64,000 bases of DNA from Teichococcus wenyumeiae (GTDB lineage: Bacteria; Pseudomonadota; Alphaproteobacteria; Acetobacterales; Acetobacteraceae), in contig NZ_RFLX01000002.1 of assembly GCF_003696345.1 (NCBI RefSeq), positions 186,001-250,000 on the forward strand. Reading direction: 5' to 3'. A program made the position numbers and the translations under genes. Below are positions 1 to 12,962 of this stretch, piece by piece (the stretch's first letter is position 1; each line of letters starts with the position of its first letter). The notes under the pieces are model-generated. The model was given only the letters and a program-made list of their open reading frames with translations, was not told where the DNA came from and searched no databases.

Positions 1-1158
1 ATACATCATCGGGCGGACCTCGATCTTGCCGTTCACCACCATCGCGCGCTCCTTGATGGAGTGCATGCCCAGGATGCCCGACTGCGGCGGGTTCAGGATC
101 GGCGTGGAAAGCAGCGAGCCGTAGATGCCGCCATTGGTGATGGTGAAGCTGCCGCCGGAGAGTTCCTCCAGCTTCAGCTGGCCGTCACGCGCCTTGCGGC
201 CGAAGCCGGCGATCGACTTCTCGATATCCGCGAAGGACATCTGGTCCGCGTTGCGCAGCACCGGCACGACCAGGCCGTTCGGGCCGCCGACGGCGATGCC
301 CATGTGCACGAAGTTCTTGTAGACGATGTCGTCGCCGTCGATCTCGGCATTGACCGCCGGGTATTCCTTCAGCGCGGCCACGCAGGCCTTCACGAAGAAG
401 GACATGAAGCCGAGCTTGGTGCCGAGCTTCTTCTCGAAGGCGTCCTTGTACTCGCTGCGCAGCGACATCACGGCCGACATGTCCACCTCGTTGAAGGTGG
501 TCAGCATGGCGGCGGTGTTCTGCGCCTCCTTCAGCCGGTTGGCGATGGTCTTGCGCAGGCGGGTCATCTTCACCCGCTCCTCGCCGCCTTCCAGGGCGCG
601 CGGCGCCTTGGCGGCCGGCTTGGCAGCGGGGGCCGCGGCCGGGCGGGCCAGGAAGTCCTGCACGTCGCCCTTGCTGATGCGGCCGTCCTTGGCCGTGCCC
701 GCGCCGATCTGATCGGCGGAGACGTTGTTCTCGGCCATCATCTTGGCGGCCGCCGGCAGCGGCGCATGGCCACCACCCGGGACGGAGACGGGGCCGGAAA
801 CCGTGCGCGGCTCCTCGACCTTGGGCGCATTGGCCGGGTTGCCGGCGGTGGCGCCGGAAGCCTTCGGCGCCGGCGCCTTCTCGGTGCCCGGCACCTCGGT
901 GGCCTTGGGGGACACCTTGCCCTCGCCGGCGGAGATGGTGCCGAGCAGCGCGCCCGGCTCCACCTCGGCGCCCTCATCGGCGGCGATCGCCTCCAGCACG
1001 CCAGCGGCGGGGGCGTTCACCTCCACCGTCACCTTGTCGGTCTCCAGCTCCACCAGCGGCTCGTCGGCAGCCACGGATTCGCCGGCCTTCTTCATCCAGC
1101 GCGCCACGGTGGCCGTGGAAACGCTCTCGCCCAGAGTGGGGACCAGGATCTCAGTCAT
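1..1158 (-). CDS. sucB: Dihydrolipoamide succinyltransferase (E2 of 2-oxoglutarate dehydrogenase), 3' end outside window
   Basis: E2 core of the 2-oxoglutarate dehydrogenase complex. It transfers the succinyl group from lipoamide to CoA in the TCA cycle. The 386 codons visible begin [12 protein letters not shown], a lipoyl domain with the lipoylated lysine in ETDKVTVEV (about residue 43). An Ala/Pro-rich linker, a peripheral-subunit-binding segment (about 125-160) and most of the catalytic acyltransferase domain follow. The His-containing active-site end is cut off by the window edge. It lies 39 bp downstream of sucA on the same strand, so it is very probably cotranscribed. Family identity is clear; only the C-terminus is unseen. 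Confidence 0.96.
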   Translation of the reverse strand, partial: MTEILVPTLGESVSTATVARWMKKAGESVAADEPLVELETDKVTVEVNAPAAGVLEAIAADEGAEVEPGALLGTISAGEGKVSPKATEVPGTEKAPAPKASGATAGNPANAPKVEEPRTVSGPVSVPGGGHAPLPAAAKMMAENNVSADQIGAGTAKDGRISKGDVQDFLARPAAAPAAKPAAKAPRALEGGEERVKMTRLRKTIANRLKEAQNTAAMLTTFNEVDMSAVMSLRSEYKDAFEKKLGTKLGFMSFFVKACVAALKEYPAVNAEIDGDDIVYKNFVHMGIAVGGPNGLVVPVLRNADQMSFADIEKSIAGFGRKARDGQLKLEELSGGSFTITNGGIYGSLLSTPILNPPQSGILGMHSIKERAMVVNGKIEVRPMMY

Positions 1159-1197
1159 TCTAAACGCCTCTCTACCGGTGCGTGCTCGAAGTTAACT

Positions 1198-4083
1198 TTA
1201 GGACAGACCGAGCGCTTCGCGCACCAGGGCTTCCTGCTGCTGCTGATGGACCTTGGCCGAGCCGGTGGCGGGGCTGGCCGCTTCCTCACGCCCCACATAG
1301 ACCGGGCGCTTGGACTTCACGCCCAGATCCTTCAGCACCTTCTCGATCCGCCGGTCCACGAAGGTCCAGGCACCCATGTTCTCGGGCTCTTCCTGGCACC
1401 AGATGATCTCGGCGTTCTTGTACTCGCCCAGGACCCGCGCCAGCGTGTTCTTGGGGAAGGGGTACATCTGCTCCAGGCGGATGATCGCCACCTCGTTCAG
1501 CTTCTTGTCGCGGCGCTCCTGCAGCAGGTCGTAATAGACCTTGCCGGTGCAGATCACGACGCGCTTCACCTGGTCCGGCGCCGCGATGGCATCCACTTCC
1601 GGGATCACGGTCTGGAAGGTGCTGCCGGGGGCGAAGTCGGCCAGGCTGCTGACGGCCAGCTTGTGGCGCAGCAGCGACTTCGGCGTCATCACGATCAGCG
1701 GCTTGCGGTAGTTCCGCTTCAGCTGCCGGCGCAGGGCGTGGAAGTAGTTGGCCGGGGTCGTGAAGTTGCAGACCGCCATGTTGTTCTCGGCGCAGAGCTG
1801 CAGGTAGCGCTCCAGGCGGGCGGAGGAATGCTCCGGCCCCTGCCCTTCATAGCCATGCGGCAGCAGCATCACGAGGCCGGACATGCGCAGCCACTTCGTC
1901 TCGGCGGAGGCGATGAACTGGTCGATCACCACCTGCGCGCCATTGGCGAAGTCGCCGAACTGGCCTTCCCACAGGGTCAGCGTGTTCGGGTCAGCCAGCG
2001 TGTAGCCGTAGTCGAAGCCCAGCACGCCCATTTCGCTCAGCAGCGAATTGAAGGCTTCCATCCGCGCCTGGCCGTCGCGGATGTTGTTCAGCGGCATGTA
2101 TTCCGCCTGGCTCTGCTGGTCGACCAGCACGGCATGGCGGTGGCTGAAGGTGCCGCGCTGCACATCCTCGCCGGAGAGGCGGATGCGGTGGCCTTCCACC
2201 AGCAGGGAGCCGAAGGCCAGCGCCTCGCCGGTTGCCCAGTCGATGCCCTCGCCGCTCTCGATGGCGTTCTTCTTCGCCTCGAGCTGGCGGACGATCTTGC
2301 TATTGGCGTTGAAGCCCTCGGGCACGCGGCTCAGGGCGGCGCCCACCTCGCGCAGGGTGTCCAGCGCCACGGCGGTGCCGTCTTCCTTCTCCTCCTCGGA
2401 GGAGCCGGCGGCCTTCAGCCCGGACCAGTGGCCTTCCAGCCAGTCGGCCTTGTTGGGCTTGAAGGTCTGGGCGGCCTGGTAGGCATCCTCCAGCTGGGCA
2501 TTGAAGGCTTCCAGCATGGACTTGCTGTCGGCGGCCGGCACGGCGCCGCTCTGGGCCAGACGCTCCGCGTAGAGGGTGCGGGTCGTCTTGGTTTCCTTGA
2601 TGCGGGCATACATGATCGGCTGCGTGAAGGCCGGCTCGTCCGTCTCGTTATGACCGTGGCGGCGGTAGCAGACCACGTCCAGCACGATGTCGGCGCCGAA
2701 CTTCATGCGGTATTCGGCCGCCATGCGGGCGCAGAAGACCACGGCCTCCGGGTCGTCGCCGTTCACGTGCAGGATCGGCGCCTGCACCGACTTGGCCACG
2801 TCCGTGCAATAGAGGCCGGAATAGGCATGGGCCGGGACGGTGGTGAAGCCGATCTGGTTGTTGGTCACCACATGCACCGTGCCGCCGGTGCGGTAGCCGA
2901 TGAGCTGGCTCATCGCGAGCGTCTCATAGACCACGCCCTGGCCGGCGAAGGCGGCATCGCCATGCAGCAGGATGCCCATGACGGAGCGGCGGCCCTTGGT
3001 GTCGCCCGCCATATCCTGGCGCGCGCGCACCTTGCCCACCACCACCGGGTCCACGACCTCGAGGTGCGAGGGGTTGGGCTGCAGCGACAGGTGGACCTGG
3101 CGGCCGTTGATCTCCAGGTCGGTGGAGGTACCCAGGTGGTACTTCACGTCGCCCGAGCCCTGCACGTCGTCCGGGTTGGCGGAGACGCCCTTGAACTCGG
3201 CGAAGACGCGGGTGAAGGGCTTCTTCACCACGTTCACCAGCGTGTTCAGGCGGCCACGATGGGCCATGCCGATCACGATCTCGTTCACGCCGGCATCGGC
3301 CGCGGTCTCGATCACGGTCTGCACGGCCGGGATGGTGACCTCGCCGCCCTCAAGGCCGAAGCGCTTGGTGCCGACATACTTGCGGGCGCAGAAGGCTTCG
3401 AAGCCCTCGGCCTCGGTCAGCTGCTGCAGGATCTTGCGCTTGCCCGCGGCGTCGAAAGCCTGCGCCCAGGGCGCGCCTTCGATCTTCTGCTGGATCCAGG
3501 ACTTCTGCTCCGGGTCCTGGATATGCATGAACTCGACGCCGATGGAGCCGCAGTAGCTGGCGCGGCAGATCGTGATGATCTCGCGCAGCGTCGCCTGCTC
3601 CTTGCCCAACACGCGGTCGATGAAGATCGGCCGGTCCAGGTCGGCATCGGTGAAGCCGTAGGTCTTCGGGTCCAGCTCCGGATGCGCCTTGGGCTGGGTC
3701 AGGTGCAGCGGGTCGAGCTGCGCCTCCAGGTGCCCGCGCACGCGATAGGCGCGGATCAGCATCAGGGCGCGGATCGAATCCAGCACCTGCTGACGCGCGG
3801 CGGCCGGGTCGGCGGCCGGCGCGGCGGCGGGCTTGCCGCCCTTCTTGGGATCGGCCTTCGGCGCCTCGGGCTCGGGCGCGAAGCCGCCACGCGGACGCGG
3901 GGCCCAGGAAGCGCCGGTGGCGTTTTGCACCACAGCGCGCGCATCGTCGTTCAGGGCCGCGAACAGCTCCTGAAAGGACGGGTCCACGCTGTCCGGCTGA
4001 TCCACCCAGCGGGCGTAGAGATCGGCGAGGAAGGCGGCATTCGCCCCCGTCATCGCACTCGCCAGGATGTCGATACCGGCCAT
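1198..4083 (-). CDS. sucA: 2-oxoglutarate dehydrogenase E1 component
   Basis: Thiamine-diphosphate enzyme that decarboxylates 2-oxoglutarate and succinylates the lipoyl arm of E2. At 961 residues it has the usual family length. Visible hallmarks are the N-terminal E1 segment (FLADLYARWVDQP near residue 20), the HRGRLNTL motif, the ThDP-binding stretch from GDAAFAGQGVV through NNQIGFTT, and the C-terminal transketolase-like part with YGYEGQGPEHSSARLER-type residues. The ATG at 4083 follows a good GGAGG Shine-Dalgarno, which fixes the start. It sits between sucD (203 bp upstream) and sucB (39 bp downstream), a TCA gene order common in alphaproteobacteria. Confidence 0.98.
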   Translation of the reverse strand: MAGIDILASAMTGANAAFLADLYARWVDQPDSVDPSFQELFAALNDDARAVVQNATGASWAPRPRGGFAPEPEAPKADPKKGGKPAAAPAADPAAARQQVLDSIRALMLIRAYRVRGHLEAQLDPLHLTQPKAHPELDPKTYGFTDADLDRPIFIDRVLGKEQATLREIITICRASYCGSIGVEFMHIQDPEQKSWIQQKIEGAPWAQAFDAAGKRKILQQLTEAEGFEAFCARKYVGTKRFGLEGGEVTIPAVQTVIETAADAGVNEIVIGMAHRGRLNTLVNVVKKPFTRVFAEFKGVSANPDDVQGSGDVKYHLGTSTDLEINGRQVHLSLQPNPSHLEVVDPVVVGKVRARQDMAGDTKGRRSVMGILLHGDAAFAGQGVVYETLAMSQLIGYRTGGTVHVVTNNQIGFTTVPAHAYSGLYCTDVAKSVQAPILHVNGDDPEAVVFCARMAAEYRMKFGADIVLDVVCYRRHGHNETDEPAFTQPIMYARIKETKTTRTLYAERLAQSGAVPAADSKSMLEAFNAQLEDAYQAAQTFKPNKADWLEGHWSGLKAAGSSEEEKEDGTAVALDTLREVGAALSRVPEGFNANSKIVRQLEAKKNAIESGEGIDWATGEALAFGSLLVEGHRIRLSGEDVQRGTFSHRHAVLVDQQSQAEYMPLNNIRDGQARMEAFNSLLSEMGVLGFDYGYTLADPNTLTLWEGQFGDFANGAQVVIDQFIASAETKWLRMSGLVMLLPHGYEGQGPEHSSARLERYLQLCAENNMAVCNFTTPANYFHALRRQLKRNYRKPLIVMTPKSLLRHKLAVSSLADFAPGSTFQTVIPEVDAIAAPDQVKRVVICTGKVYYDLLQERRDKKLNEVAIIRLEQMYPFPKNTLARVLGEYKNAEIIWCQEEPENMGAWTFVDRRIEKVLKDLGVKSKRPVYVGREEAASPATGSAKVHQQQQEALVREALGLS

Positions 4084-4154
4084 CAGTTCCTCCTCACCCC
4101 GCCCCGTTCCGGTGCGGCGTGGCTTTCCTTAACTACGGACGTCACAAAATGCAG

Positions 4155-4179
4155 CGCCGCCCCTGATATAGGGACGGCG
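4155..4179. terminator. Weak inverted repeat between sucD and sucA
   Basis: Ten-base arms at 4155-4164 and 4170-4179 pair with one mismatch around a five-base A/T loop, about 110 bp beyond the sucD stop. There is no T-run directly behind it on either strand. It may be an inefficient terminator or part of the sucA leader; the sequence does not decide. Confidence 0.3.
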
Positions 4180-4286
4180 TGCATGAACATAGAATGTATG
4201 GCGGCGAAATGGCAGCCACCCGGATCGCGCGACCCAGATCATGGGTCGGCGTTGGGGCTGGTCACCTTGTCGCGCCGCCGGGCGCA

Positions 4287-5177
4287 TCAGCCCGCGATAG
4301 CCTTCAGCATGGTCGAGCCCAGGGCAGCCGGGCTGTCGGCCACGTAGATGCCGGCCTCGCGCATCGCGGACATCTTGGCCTCGGCCGTGTCCTTGCCGCC
4401 CGAGATCACGGCGCCCGCATGGCCCATGCGGCGGCCCGGAGGGGCGGTCGCACCAGCGATGAAGCCAACCACAGGCTTATAGTTCTTGGAGCCCTTCTTG
4501 TTCTCGCGCGCCAGGAACTCGGCCGCCTGGATCTCGCTCTGGCCGCCGATCTCGCCGATCATCACGATCTGCTTGGTCTCGGGGTCGGCCAGGAACATCT
4601 CCAGCACTTCCGTGAAGTCCATGCCCTTCACCGGGTCACCGCCGATGCCGACGCAGGTGGACTGGCCGAGGCCGGCCGCCGTGGTCTGGGCCACGGCCTC
4701 ATAGGTCAGCGTGCCCGAGCGGGACACGATGCCGACGGAGCCCGGCTTGTGGATATGGCCCGGCATGATGCCGATCTTGCAGGCGCCCGGCGTGATCACG
4801 CCCGGGCAGTTCGGCCCGACCAGGCGGGACTTGCTGCCGGAGAGCGCGCGCTTGACCTTGACCATGTCCAGCACCGGGATGCCCTCGGTGATGCAGATGA
4901 TCAGCGGCACCTCGGCGTCGATCGCCTCCAGGATGCTGTCGGCGGCGAACGGCGGCGGCACGTAGATGACGGAGGCATTGGCGCCCGTCGCTTCCACGCA
5001 CTCGGCGACGGTGTTGAACACCGGCAGGTTCAGGTGGGTCTGGCCACCCTTGCCCGGCGTCACGCCGCCCACATACTTGGAGCCGTAGGCGATGCCCTGC
5101 TCGGCGTGGAAGGTGCCCTGAGAGCCGGTGAAGCCCTGGGTCATCACCTTCGTATTGGCGTCGACGAGGATGGCCAT
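4287..5177 (-). CDS. sucD: Succinyl-CoA ligase (ADP/GDP-forming) alpha subunit
   Basis: Alpha subunit of succinyl-CoA synthetase, which makes ATP or GTP from succinyl-CoA in the TCA cycle. The 296 residues include the N-terminal CoA-binding Rossmann domain ([12 protein letters not shown] near residue 13), the GPNCPG motif near 125 and the phosphohistidine loop [10 protein letters not shown] near 250. The start follows the sucC stop by one base, with a GGGAG Shine-Dalgarno inside the end of sucC, so the two subunits are translated in tandem. Length and motifs are fully typical. Confidence 0.98.
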   Translation of the reverse strand: MAILVDANTKVMTQGFTGSQGTFHAEQGIAYGSKYVGGVTPGKGGQTHLNLPVFNTVAECVEATGANASVIYVPPPFAADSILEAIDAEVPLIICITEGIPVLDMVKVKRALSGSKSRLVGPNCPGVITPGACKIGIMPGHIHKPGSVGIVSRSGTLTYEAVAQTTAAGLGQSTCVGIGGDPVKGMDFTEVLEMFLADPETKQIVMIGEIGGQSEIQAAEFLARENKKGSKNYKPVVGFIAGATAPPGRRMGHAGAVISGGKDTAEAKMSAMREAGIYVADSPAALGSTMLKAIAG

Positions 5178-5178
5178 C

Positions 5179-6375
<1,197 letters not shown>

Positions 6376-6424
6376 CCGCTCACCCTTTTACTGGAGCTGG
6401 ACGGCCGGAGCCGGTCGAAGGAAA

Positions 6425-6448
6425 TGGCCGGGACCGCAGCCCCGGCCA
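6425..6448. other. Hairpin in the mdh-sucC intergenic space
   Basis: Perfect 8-base arms (6425-6432 and 6441-6448) around an 8-base loop, just beyond the mdh stop. There is no T-run, so it is more likely an mRNA-stabilising or processing hairpin inside the mdh-sucCD transcript than a full terminator. The function is inferred. Confidence 0.35.
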
Positions 6449-6456
6449 GAGGCGTG

Positions 6457-7608
<1,152 letters not shown>

Positions 7609-8055
7609 TTACAGCGGCATGCAGCGGATAACGTCGTCGTGTCCGCGTGCCAGGGTGGACATGGTGCCGACGGGGCAGTCGCGCTGCTCGCCGCTGGCGG
7701 CCGGCAGGCCGGCGGTCCAGGACGTCAGGCGGGCGCCCCGCGCCGTCATGTTGGAGCGCTGGGCCACCACAGGACCCTGGCTGCGCTGGACGGCCCCGAC
7801 GCGACCGCCGGCCTTGGCGGTCTGGCGGCTGGTGGTGGCGCGGGCGGTCTGCCGGGCCGGCGCGGCGCGGGTCACGGCGACCTGGCGACGCGTGGCGGTG
7901 GCGGCAGTGCGGGCCGGCGCGGCGGCGCGGGCGGTGGGCTTCACCACCTTGGCGCCGGCGCGCGGGCCGGAGCGCGTGCTGGAGGCCTCGGCCGAGACAG
8001 GCGCGGACAGTGCCAGGGCGAAAAGCCCCAGCAGGCACAGCGTGATGGTACGCAT
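7609..8055 (-). CDS. Hypothetical secreted basic Ala/Arg/Thr-rich protein
   Basis: The product has 148 residues. It begins with a clear Sec signal peptide ([22 protein letters not shown]). A low-complexity Ala/Arg/Thr/Gln stretch follows to about residue 105, then a short ordered end with two cysteines (QRDCPVGTM and VIRCMPL) that could form a disulfide. The ATG at 8055 is preferred to the TTG two codons earlier because GGGGAG lies at proper spacing before it. No family is recognised. Another small secreted basic protein at 18119 has a similar composition. A cell-envelope or periplasmic place is inferred from the signal peptide only. Confidence 0.7.
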   Translation of the reverse strand: MRTITLCLLGLFALALSAPVSAEASSTRSGPRAGAKVVKPTARAAAPARTAATATRRQVAVTRAAPARQTARATTSRQTAKAGGRVGAVQRSQGPVVAQRSNMTARGARLTSWTAGLPAASGEQRDCPVGTMSTLARGHDDVIRCMPL

Positions 8056-8131
8056 CGTCAAAACTCCCCCAATTGTCGATCCCCAAGACGACTGCGGGCT
8101 TTCCCCCTCCCGCAGCCGCCCTCCTCATGCA

Positions 8132-9316
8132 TCAGTCCAGGTGCGGCAAGCGCAGATAATCCTGGCTCTGCATCTCCACGAGACGGGAGGCGGTGCGCTG
8201 AAACATCGCCGCATTCTCCCCCCGCTCATAAAGCTGGTCCGGCACCGCGGCGGCCGAGGCCACCAGCTTGCAGCGCCGTTCGTAAAGCGTGTCCACCAGC
8301 GTGATGAAGCGGCGCGCCCGGTCGAAATTGTCCGGGCCCAGCCGCGGCACGCCATCCAGGATCAGCGTATGGAAGGCGGTGGACAGCGCGAGGTAATCGG
8401 CCGGGCCCAGCGGCTTGCCGCAGAGCGCGTCGAAATCCGCCCGCGCGACCTCCCCCACCGCCTGCGGCACCTCCACCTGCCGGCCCAGCACGTCCAGCTT
8501 GCGCGGCTGGCCGTGGCGCTGGCCGGTCAACTCGTGGAAGGCCTCGTCCAGCGCCCGCTCGGCCCGCGCATCGGCCGGCACATGCCAGGTCGGCAGCGCC
8601 TGGATGCGGTCGCGGCGGTAATCCTGGGCGGATTGCAGGTGCAGCACCGCCACCTTGGTCTTGATCAGCGCGATGAAGGGCAGGAAGGCGTCCCGCCCCG
8701 GCCGGCCCTTGAAGAGGTCGTCCGGCGCCGTGTTGGAGGTGGCGACCACCACCACGCCCCGGGCGAAGAGCGCCTCGAACAGCCGGCCCAGGATCATGGC
8801 ATCGGTGATGTCATGCACCTGGAATTCGTCGAAGCAGAGCAGCGCCGCGTCTTCCGCGATGATCTGCGCCAGCGGCGGGATCGGGTCCGCCGCGTTGCCA
8901 TGCTGCTTCCGGTAGGCGTGGATGCGCCGGTGGCAGTCCTGCATGAACTGGTGGAAGTGGATGCGCAGCTTGCGCGGCACGTCGGCGCAATCGAAGAAGA
9001 GGTCCATCAGCATGGACTTCCCGCGCCCGACCTCGCCGACCATGTAGAGACCGACCGGTGCCTGGGCGGATGGCGCCTCGGCCGCCTTGCGGCCGAAAAG
9101 GCGGCCCATGAAGCCGCCGGAACTCTCCTTGGCCGCAACAGGCCGCGGCTTCGGGTCGTAGCCGCGCAGCCGGCCCCACAGTTCCTGCAGGGTTTCGGCC
9201 GCCTTCAGCTGCGCAGGATCGGCCCGCAAGACGCCAGAGGCGACGCGGGCACGGTAAAGCGGCAGCGGTCCGGTGGAGGTGGGCGCGTCACCCACGGGCG
9301 TTGTCAAGCCGTCCAT
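8132..9316 (-). CDS. zapE: Cell division protein ZapE (AFG1-like P-loop ATPase)
   Basis: AFG1/ZapE-family AAA-like ATPase of 394 residues. In E. coli the homologue acts at the division ring; mitochondrial Afg1 helps degrade respiratory complex subunits. The Walker [11 protein letters not shown] lies near residue 90, the family stretch IHFHQFMQD near 120, and the Walker B region [11 protein letters not shown] near 165. The sensor region [13 protein letters not shown] follows. It stands next to TCA and succinate dehydrogenase genes, as in many alphaproteobacteria. It is monocistronic by spacing (about 75 bp to the next minus-strand gene). Confidence 0.93.
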   Translation of the reverse strand: MDGLTTPVGDAPTSTGPLPLYRARVASGVLRADPAQLKAAETLQELWGRLRGYDPKPRPVAAKESSGGFMGRLFGRKAAEAPSAQAPVGLYMVGEVGRGKSMLMDLFFDCADVPRKLRIHFHQFMQDCHRRIHAYRKQHGNAADPIPPLAQIIAEDAALLCFDEFQVHDITDAMILGRLFEALFARGVVVVATSNTAPDDLFKGRPGRDAFLPFIALIKTKVAVLHLQSAQDYRRDRIQALPTWHVPADARAERALDEAFHELTGQRHGQPRKLDVLGRQVEVPQAVGEVARADFDALCGKPLGPADYLALSTAFHTLILDGVPRLGPDNFDRARRFITLVDTLYERRCKLVASAAAVPDQLYERGENAAMFQRTASRLVEMQSQDYLRLPHLD

Positions 9317-9486
9317 CGCAGTGCGGCATACCCGCTTGAAGCGCCCAGGACAACCATGAAGGTTAAGGAACGCTCGGTAAATGGTTGCAAGGCAAGGTTA
9401 TATTGCCAAGCCTCGCAGGGCCGTGATGCCACCTTCACGACCAAACACCGTTCCACCGACAGAAGAATCGAGGAGCGGAGAATCTC

Positions 9487-9759
9487 ATGACCGACAAGTC
9501 CATGATCAAGGAGCATGCCGAGATCGTCGGCTCCTGCGGCACCCATGTTGGCACCGTGGACGGGCTGGAAGGCGATTTCATCAAGCTGACACGCGGCGAT
9601 TCGCAGGACGGCAAGCACCACTACCTGCCAGTGGCCGCCGTTGCCGATATCCAGGACGGCAAGATCACCACCTTGGTGAACCGCGAGGCCACGCTTTCGA
9701 TGCTGCAGGAGACGCCGGAGCCGGGCGAACTCGGTGGCAACTTCGTCAGCAGTTCCTGA
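9487..9759 (+). CDS. DUF2171 domain-containing protein
   Basis: Small cytoplasmic protein (90 residues) of the DUF2171 family. The hallmark is an N-terminal half like IKEHAEIVGSCGTHVGTVDG followed by IKLTR and a YLPVAAVADI strand pattern typical of PRC-barrel-like folds. The molecular role is unknown. The ATG follows GGAG with a 6-base spacer. It is the only plus-strand gene among minus-strand TCA genes and ends before a strong hairpin shared with sdhB. Confidence 0.88.
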   Translation: MTDKSMIKEHAEIVGSCGTHVGTVDGLEGDFIKLTRGDSQDGKHHYLPVAAVADIQDGKITTLVNREATLSMLQETPEPGELGGNFVSSS

Positions 9760-9780
9760 CCCGCGGGCGGGCGAAACGGA

Positions 9781-9814
9781 AAACGGCCCGCCGGGTATCC
9801 CCGGCGGGCCGTTT
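9781..9814. terminator. Strong bidirectional terminator between DUF2171 gene and sdhB
   Basis: Perfect 15-base arms, 9781-9795 and 9800-9814, with a TATC loop. The arms start AAA and end TTT, so each strand has a short U-tract. It lies between two convergent genes and can stop both transcripts. Confidence 0.9.
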
Positions 9815-9835
9815 CCATGTCGGGCGGAGGGCGGC

Positions 9836-10621
9836 TCAGCCCTGCCGCTCGACCATCATCTGCTTGATGTTGCCGATGGCCTGCGCCGGGTTCAGGCCCT
9901 TCGGGCAGGTCGCCGTGCAGTTCATGATGGTGTGGCAGCGGTACAGCCGGAAGGGGTCCTCCAGGTTGTCCAGGCGCTCCCCGGTCCGCTCGTCGCGGCT
10001 GTCGGCGATCCAGCGGTAGGCCTGCAGCAGCACGGCCGGGCCGAGGTAGCGGTCGCCGTTCCACCAGTAGGAGGGGCAGGAGGTGGAGCAGCAGAAGCAC
10101 AGGATGCACTCCCACAGCCCGTCCAGCTTGGCGCGCTCTTCCTTGGACTGCAGCCGCTCGCTGTCCGGCGGCGGGGCCGTGTCGGACTTCAGCCAGGGCT
10201 CGATGGAGCGGAGCTGCGCGTAGATCTGCGACAGGTCCGGCACCAGGTCCTTCACCACCGGCATATGCGGCAGCGGGGTGATGCGCACGTCGGCCTTCTT
10301 CACGTCCTCGATGGGCTTGAGGCAGGCCAGCGTGTTCATCCCGTCGATGTTCATCGCACAGGAGCCGCAGATGCCCTCGCGGCAGGAGCGCCGGAAGGTC
10401 AGCGTGGTGTCGGTCTCGTTCTTGATCTTGATCAGCGCGTCGAGAACCATCGGGCCGCACTTGTCGAGGTCGAGCTCGTAAGTGTCGTAGCGCGGGTTCT
10501 CACCCGTATCCGGGTCCCAGCGGTAGATCTTGAACGACTTGACGTTCTTCGCGCCCGGCTCGGCCTTGTAGGTCTTGCCGGTCTGGATGGTGCTGTTCTT
10601 CGGCAGCGTGAAAGTCGCCAT
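9836..10621 (-). CDS. sdhB: Succinate dehydrogenase iron-sulfur subunit
   Basis: Complex II subunit carrying the [2Fe-2S], [4Fe-4S] and [3Fe-4S] clusters that pass electrons from FAD to quinone. The 261 residues show the plant-type ferredoxin cysteines CREGICGSC...C (about 75-95). The C-terminal clusters are [11 protein letters not shown] and [17 protein letters not shown]. It is the last gene of sdhC-sdhD-sdhA-sdhB, 15 bp after sdhA, and is followed by the 9781 terminator. Confidence 0.98.
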   Translation of the reverse strand: MATFTLPKNSTIQTGKTYKAEPGAKNVKSFKIYRWDPDTGENPRYDTYELDLDKCGPMVLDALIKIKNETDTTLTFRRSCREGICGSCAMNIDGMNTLACLKPIEDVKKADVRITPLPHMPVVKDLVPDLSQIYAQLRSIEPWLKSDTAPPPDSERLQSKEERAKLDGLWECILCFCCSTSCPSYWWNGDRYLGPAVLLQAYRWIADSRDERTGERLDNLEDPFRLYRCHTIMNCTATCPKGLNPAQAIGNIKQMMVERQG

Positions 10622-10636
10622 GGTCCCGCTCCTTCC

Positions 10637-12448
10637 TCAGTACACGCGCGGCTTGGGCGGGAAGACCTGCACCTCGTTGGTGAGGGTGCGCATCTTCACG
10701 TCACGATAGTCAAGGCTGACCTTGTACTTGTCATCCACACGGGCCAGCGTGTGCTTCATCCAGTTCGCGTCGTCGCGCTCCGGATAATCCTCATGGGCAT
10801 GGGCGCCGCGGCTCTCGTGCCGCGCCTCGCCGCCCACCACCGTGGTCAGCGCATTGCCGATCAGGTTGTCCAGCTCCATCGCTTCCATCAGGTCGCTGTT
10901 CCAGATCAGCGAGCGGTCGGCGATGCGGATGTCGCTGTAGCCATCGGCCACCTTCGCCATCTTCTCGCAGCCTTCCTTCAGCAGGTCGGAGGTGCGGAAC
11001 ACGGCGGCGTGGGTCTGCATGGTGCGCTGCATGTTCAGGCGCAGCTCGGCCACCGAGGTGTTGCCCTTGGCGTGCCGCACGCGGTCCAGGCGCTCCAGCG
11101 CCATCTCGCCCGCCTTGGGCGGCAGCGGCGCCTGGGTGGCACCGGGCTTCAGGGTCTCGGCGGCGCGGATCGCGGCGGCGCGGCCGAAGACCACGAGGTC
11201 GAGCAGCGAGTTGGTGCCCAGGCGATTGGCGCCGTGGACGGAGACGGAAGCCGCCTCGCCCACCGCCATCAGGCCAGGAACCACGCGGTCCTGGTCGGTG
11301 CCGGTGGCGTTCAGCACCTCGCAATGGATGTTCGTCGGGATGCCGCCCATGTTGTAGTGGACGGTCGGCAGCATCGGGATCGGCTCCTTGGTCACGTCCA
11401 CGCCGGCGAAGATCTTCGCCGTCTCGGAAATGCCCGGCAGGCGCTCGTGCAGCAGCTCGGCGCCCAGGTGCTCCAGATGCAGGTGGATGTGGTCCTTGTG
11501 CGGGCCGACGCCACGGCCCTCACGGATCTCCATCGACATGGCGCGGGACACGACGTCGCGCGAGGCCAAGTCCTTGGCCGTGGGCGCATAGCGCTCCATG
11601 AAGCGCTCGCCCTCGGAATTCGTCAGGTAGCCGCCCTCGCCGCGCGCGCCCTCGGTCACGAGGCAGCCGGAGCCGTAGATGCCGGTCGGGTGGAACTGCA
11701 CGAACTCGTTGTCCTGCAGCGGCAGGCCGGCGCGCAGCACCATGCCGCCGCCATCGCCCGTGCAGGTATGGGCGGAGGTGCAGGAGAAATAGGCGCGGCC
11801 ATAGCCGCCGGTCGCCATCACCACCGTCTGGGCGCGGAAGCGGTGGATGGTGCCATCCTCCAGGTTCCAGGCCATGACGCCGCGGCAGGCGCCTTCCTCG
11901 TCCATGATCAGGTCGAGCGCGAAGTATTCCACGAAAAATTCGCAGTTATGCTTCAGGCTCTGCTGGTACAGGGTGTGCAGGATGGCATGGCCCGTGCGGT
12001 CGGCCGCGGCGCAGGCGCGCATGGCCGGGGTCTTGCCGTAGTTCTGCATGTGGCCGCCGAAGGGCCGCTGGTAGATCTTGCCATCCTCGGTGCGCGAGAA
12101 GGGCACGCCGAAGTGCTCCAGCTCGATGATCGCCGGCACGGCCTCGCGGCACATGTATTCAATGGCGTCCTGGTCGCCCAGCCAGTCCGACCCCTTGACG
12201 GTGTCGTACATGTGCCAGCGCCAGTTGTCCTCGCCCATGTTGCCGAGGGAGGCGCCGACGCCGCCCTGCGCCGCCACGGTGTGGCTGCGGGTGGGGAAGA
12301 CCTTGGTGATGCAGGCCGTCTTCAGCCCGGCGGCGCCCATGCCGAAGGTGGCGCGCAGGCCCGCACCGCCGGCACCGACGACGACGACGTCATAGGTGTG
12401 GTCCACAATGCGGTAGGCGCCCGAGGAGGGCATGGTGATCGCGTTCAT
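10637..12448 (-). CDS. sdhA: Succinate dehydrogenase flavoprotein subunit
   Basis: FAD-carrying catalytic subunit of complex II, 603 residues. It has the N-terminal Rossmann motif [11 protein letters not shown] (about 25) and the flavinylation motif with its His in [10 protein letters not shown] (about 57). Substrate-site residues around HPTGIYGSG and the C-terminal arginine region ([16 protein letters not shown]) are present. It sits between sdhD and sdhB on the same strand; 105 bp to sdhD holds only a G/C-rich hairpin-forming stretch. Confidence 0.98.
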   Translation of the reverse strand: MNAITMPSSGAYRIVDHTYDVVVVGAGGAGLRATFGMGAAGLKTACITKVFPTRSHTVAAQGGVGASLGNMGEDNWRWHMYDTVKGSDWLGDQDAIEYMCREAVPAIIELEHFGVPFSRTEDGKIYQRPFGGHMQNYGKTPAMRACAAADRTGHAILHTLYQQSLKHNCEFFVEYFALDLIMDEEGACRGVMAWNLEDGTIHRFRAQTVVMATGGYGRAYFSCTSAHTCTGDGGGMVLRAGLPLQDNEFVQFHPTGIYGSGCLVTEGARGEGGYLTNSEGERFMERYAPTAKDLASRDVVSRAMSMEIREGRGVGPHKDHIHLHLEHLGAELLHERLPGISETAKIFAGVDVTKEPIPMLPTVHYNMGGIPTNIHCEVLNATGTDQDRVVPGLMAVGEAASVSVHGANRLGTNSLLDLVVFGRAAAIRAAETLKPGATQAPLPPKAGEMALERLDRVRHAKGNTSVAELRLNMQRTMQTHAAVFRTSDLLKEGCEKMAKVADGYSDIRIADRSLIWNSDLMEAMELDNLIGNALTTVVGGEARHESRGAHAHEDYPERDDANWMKHTLARVDDKYKVSLDYRDVKMRTLTNEVQVFPPKPRVY

Positions 12449-12553
12449 CGTCCCGATCCGTTCGTTACTTCATGGCGACGGTGCGTGCCGGAGTGGCGCC
12501 GCCGTCTTCCTCAGATACAACAAGACTGGCCGGCAGGGGCCGGCCAGGCAGCG

Positions 12554-12946
12554 TCAGATCGCGATCCGCAGCACCGCCAGCGCAGAGACCAGCGCCAGTA
12601 TCCAGCAAGCGGCCTTCACCGCCAGGATCAGGAACATGCGCATCTCGCCGCGCACATAGTCCTCGATGATCACCTGCATGCCGGCGGCGGCATGGTGGAA
12701 GGAGATCAGGACAAAGGACAGGAGGAGCACCGCGTTCAGCGGGCGCGCCATCCAGGTCACCATCTCGGCATGGGTGGAGCCGGTATGGCCGGCCACCGCG
12801 AAGACGAACCAGATGGTCAGCGGCAGCAGCGCGATGGAAGTGACGCGCTGCATCCACCAGTGATGCGTGCCGCCCTTGGCGGAGCCCATGCCGCGCACCC
12901 GCGCCAGCGAGGATTGCAGCCGCACGGTGCCGTGCTGTTCGGTCAT
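12554..12946 (-). CDS. sdhD: Succinate dehydrogenase membrane anchor subunit
   Basis: Small hydrophobic anchor of complex II, 130 residues with three predicted membrane helices (about 35-55, 65-85 and 105-127). The haem/quinone-region signature is FHHAAAGMQVIIEDYV near residue 83. The N-terminus keeps the family-like GSAKGGTHHWWMQRVTS. It lies 16 bp after sdhC and before sdhA. Confidence 0.95.
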   Translation of the reverse strand: MTEQHGTVRLQSSLARVRGMGSAKGGTHHWWMQRVTSIALLPLTIWFVFAVAGHTGSTHAEMVTWMARPLNAVLLLSFVLISFHHAAAGMQVIIEDYVRGEMRMFLILAVKAACWILALVSALAVLRIAI

Positions 12947-12962
12947 GTCGGGAGCTCCGCGC

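Noticed and set aside
61-4347. Very long plus-strand open frame (1428 codons) opposite sucA and sucB
   Set aside because: The minus strand encodes complete, conserved TCA enzymes. The long antisense frame is a product of high G+C at third codon positions.
9385-9404. Promoter with TTGCAA and TATATT before the DUF2171 gene
   Set aside because: The two hexamers are only 8 bases apart, far too close for a sigma-70 type promoter.
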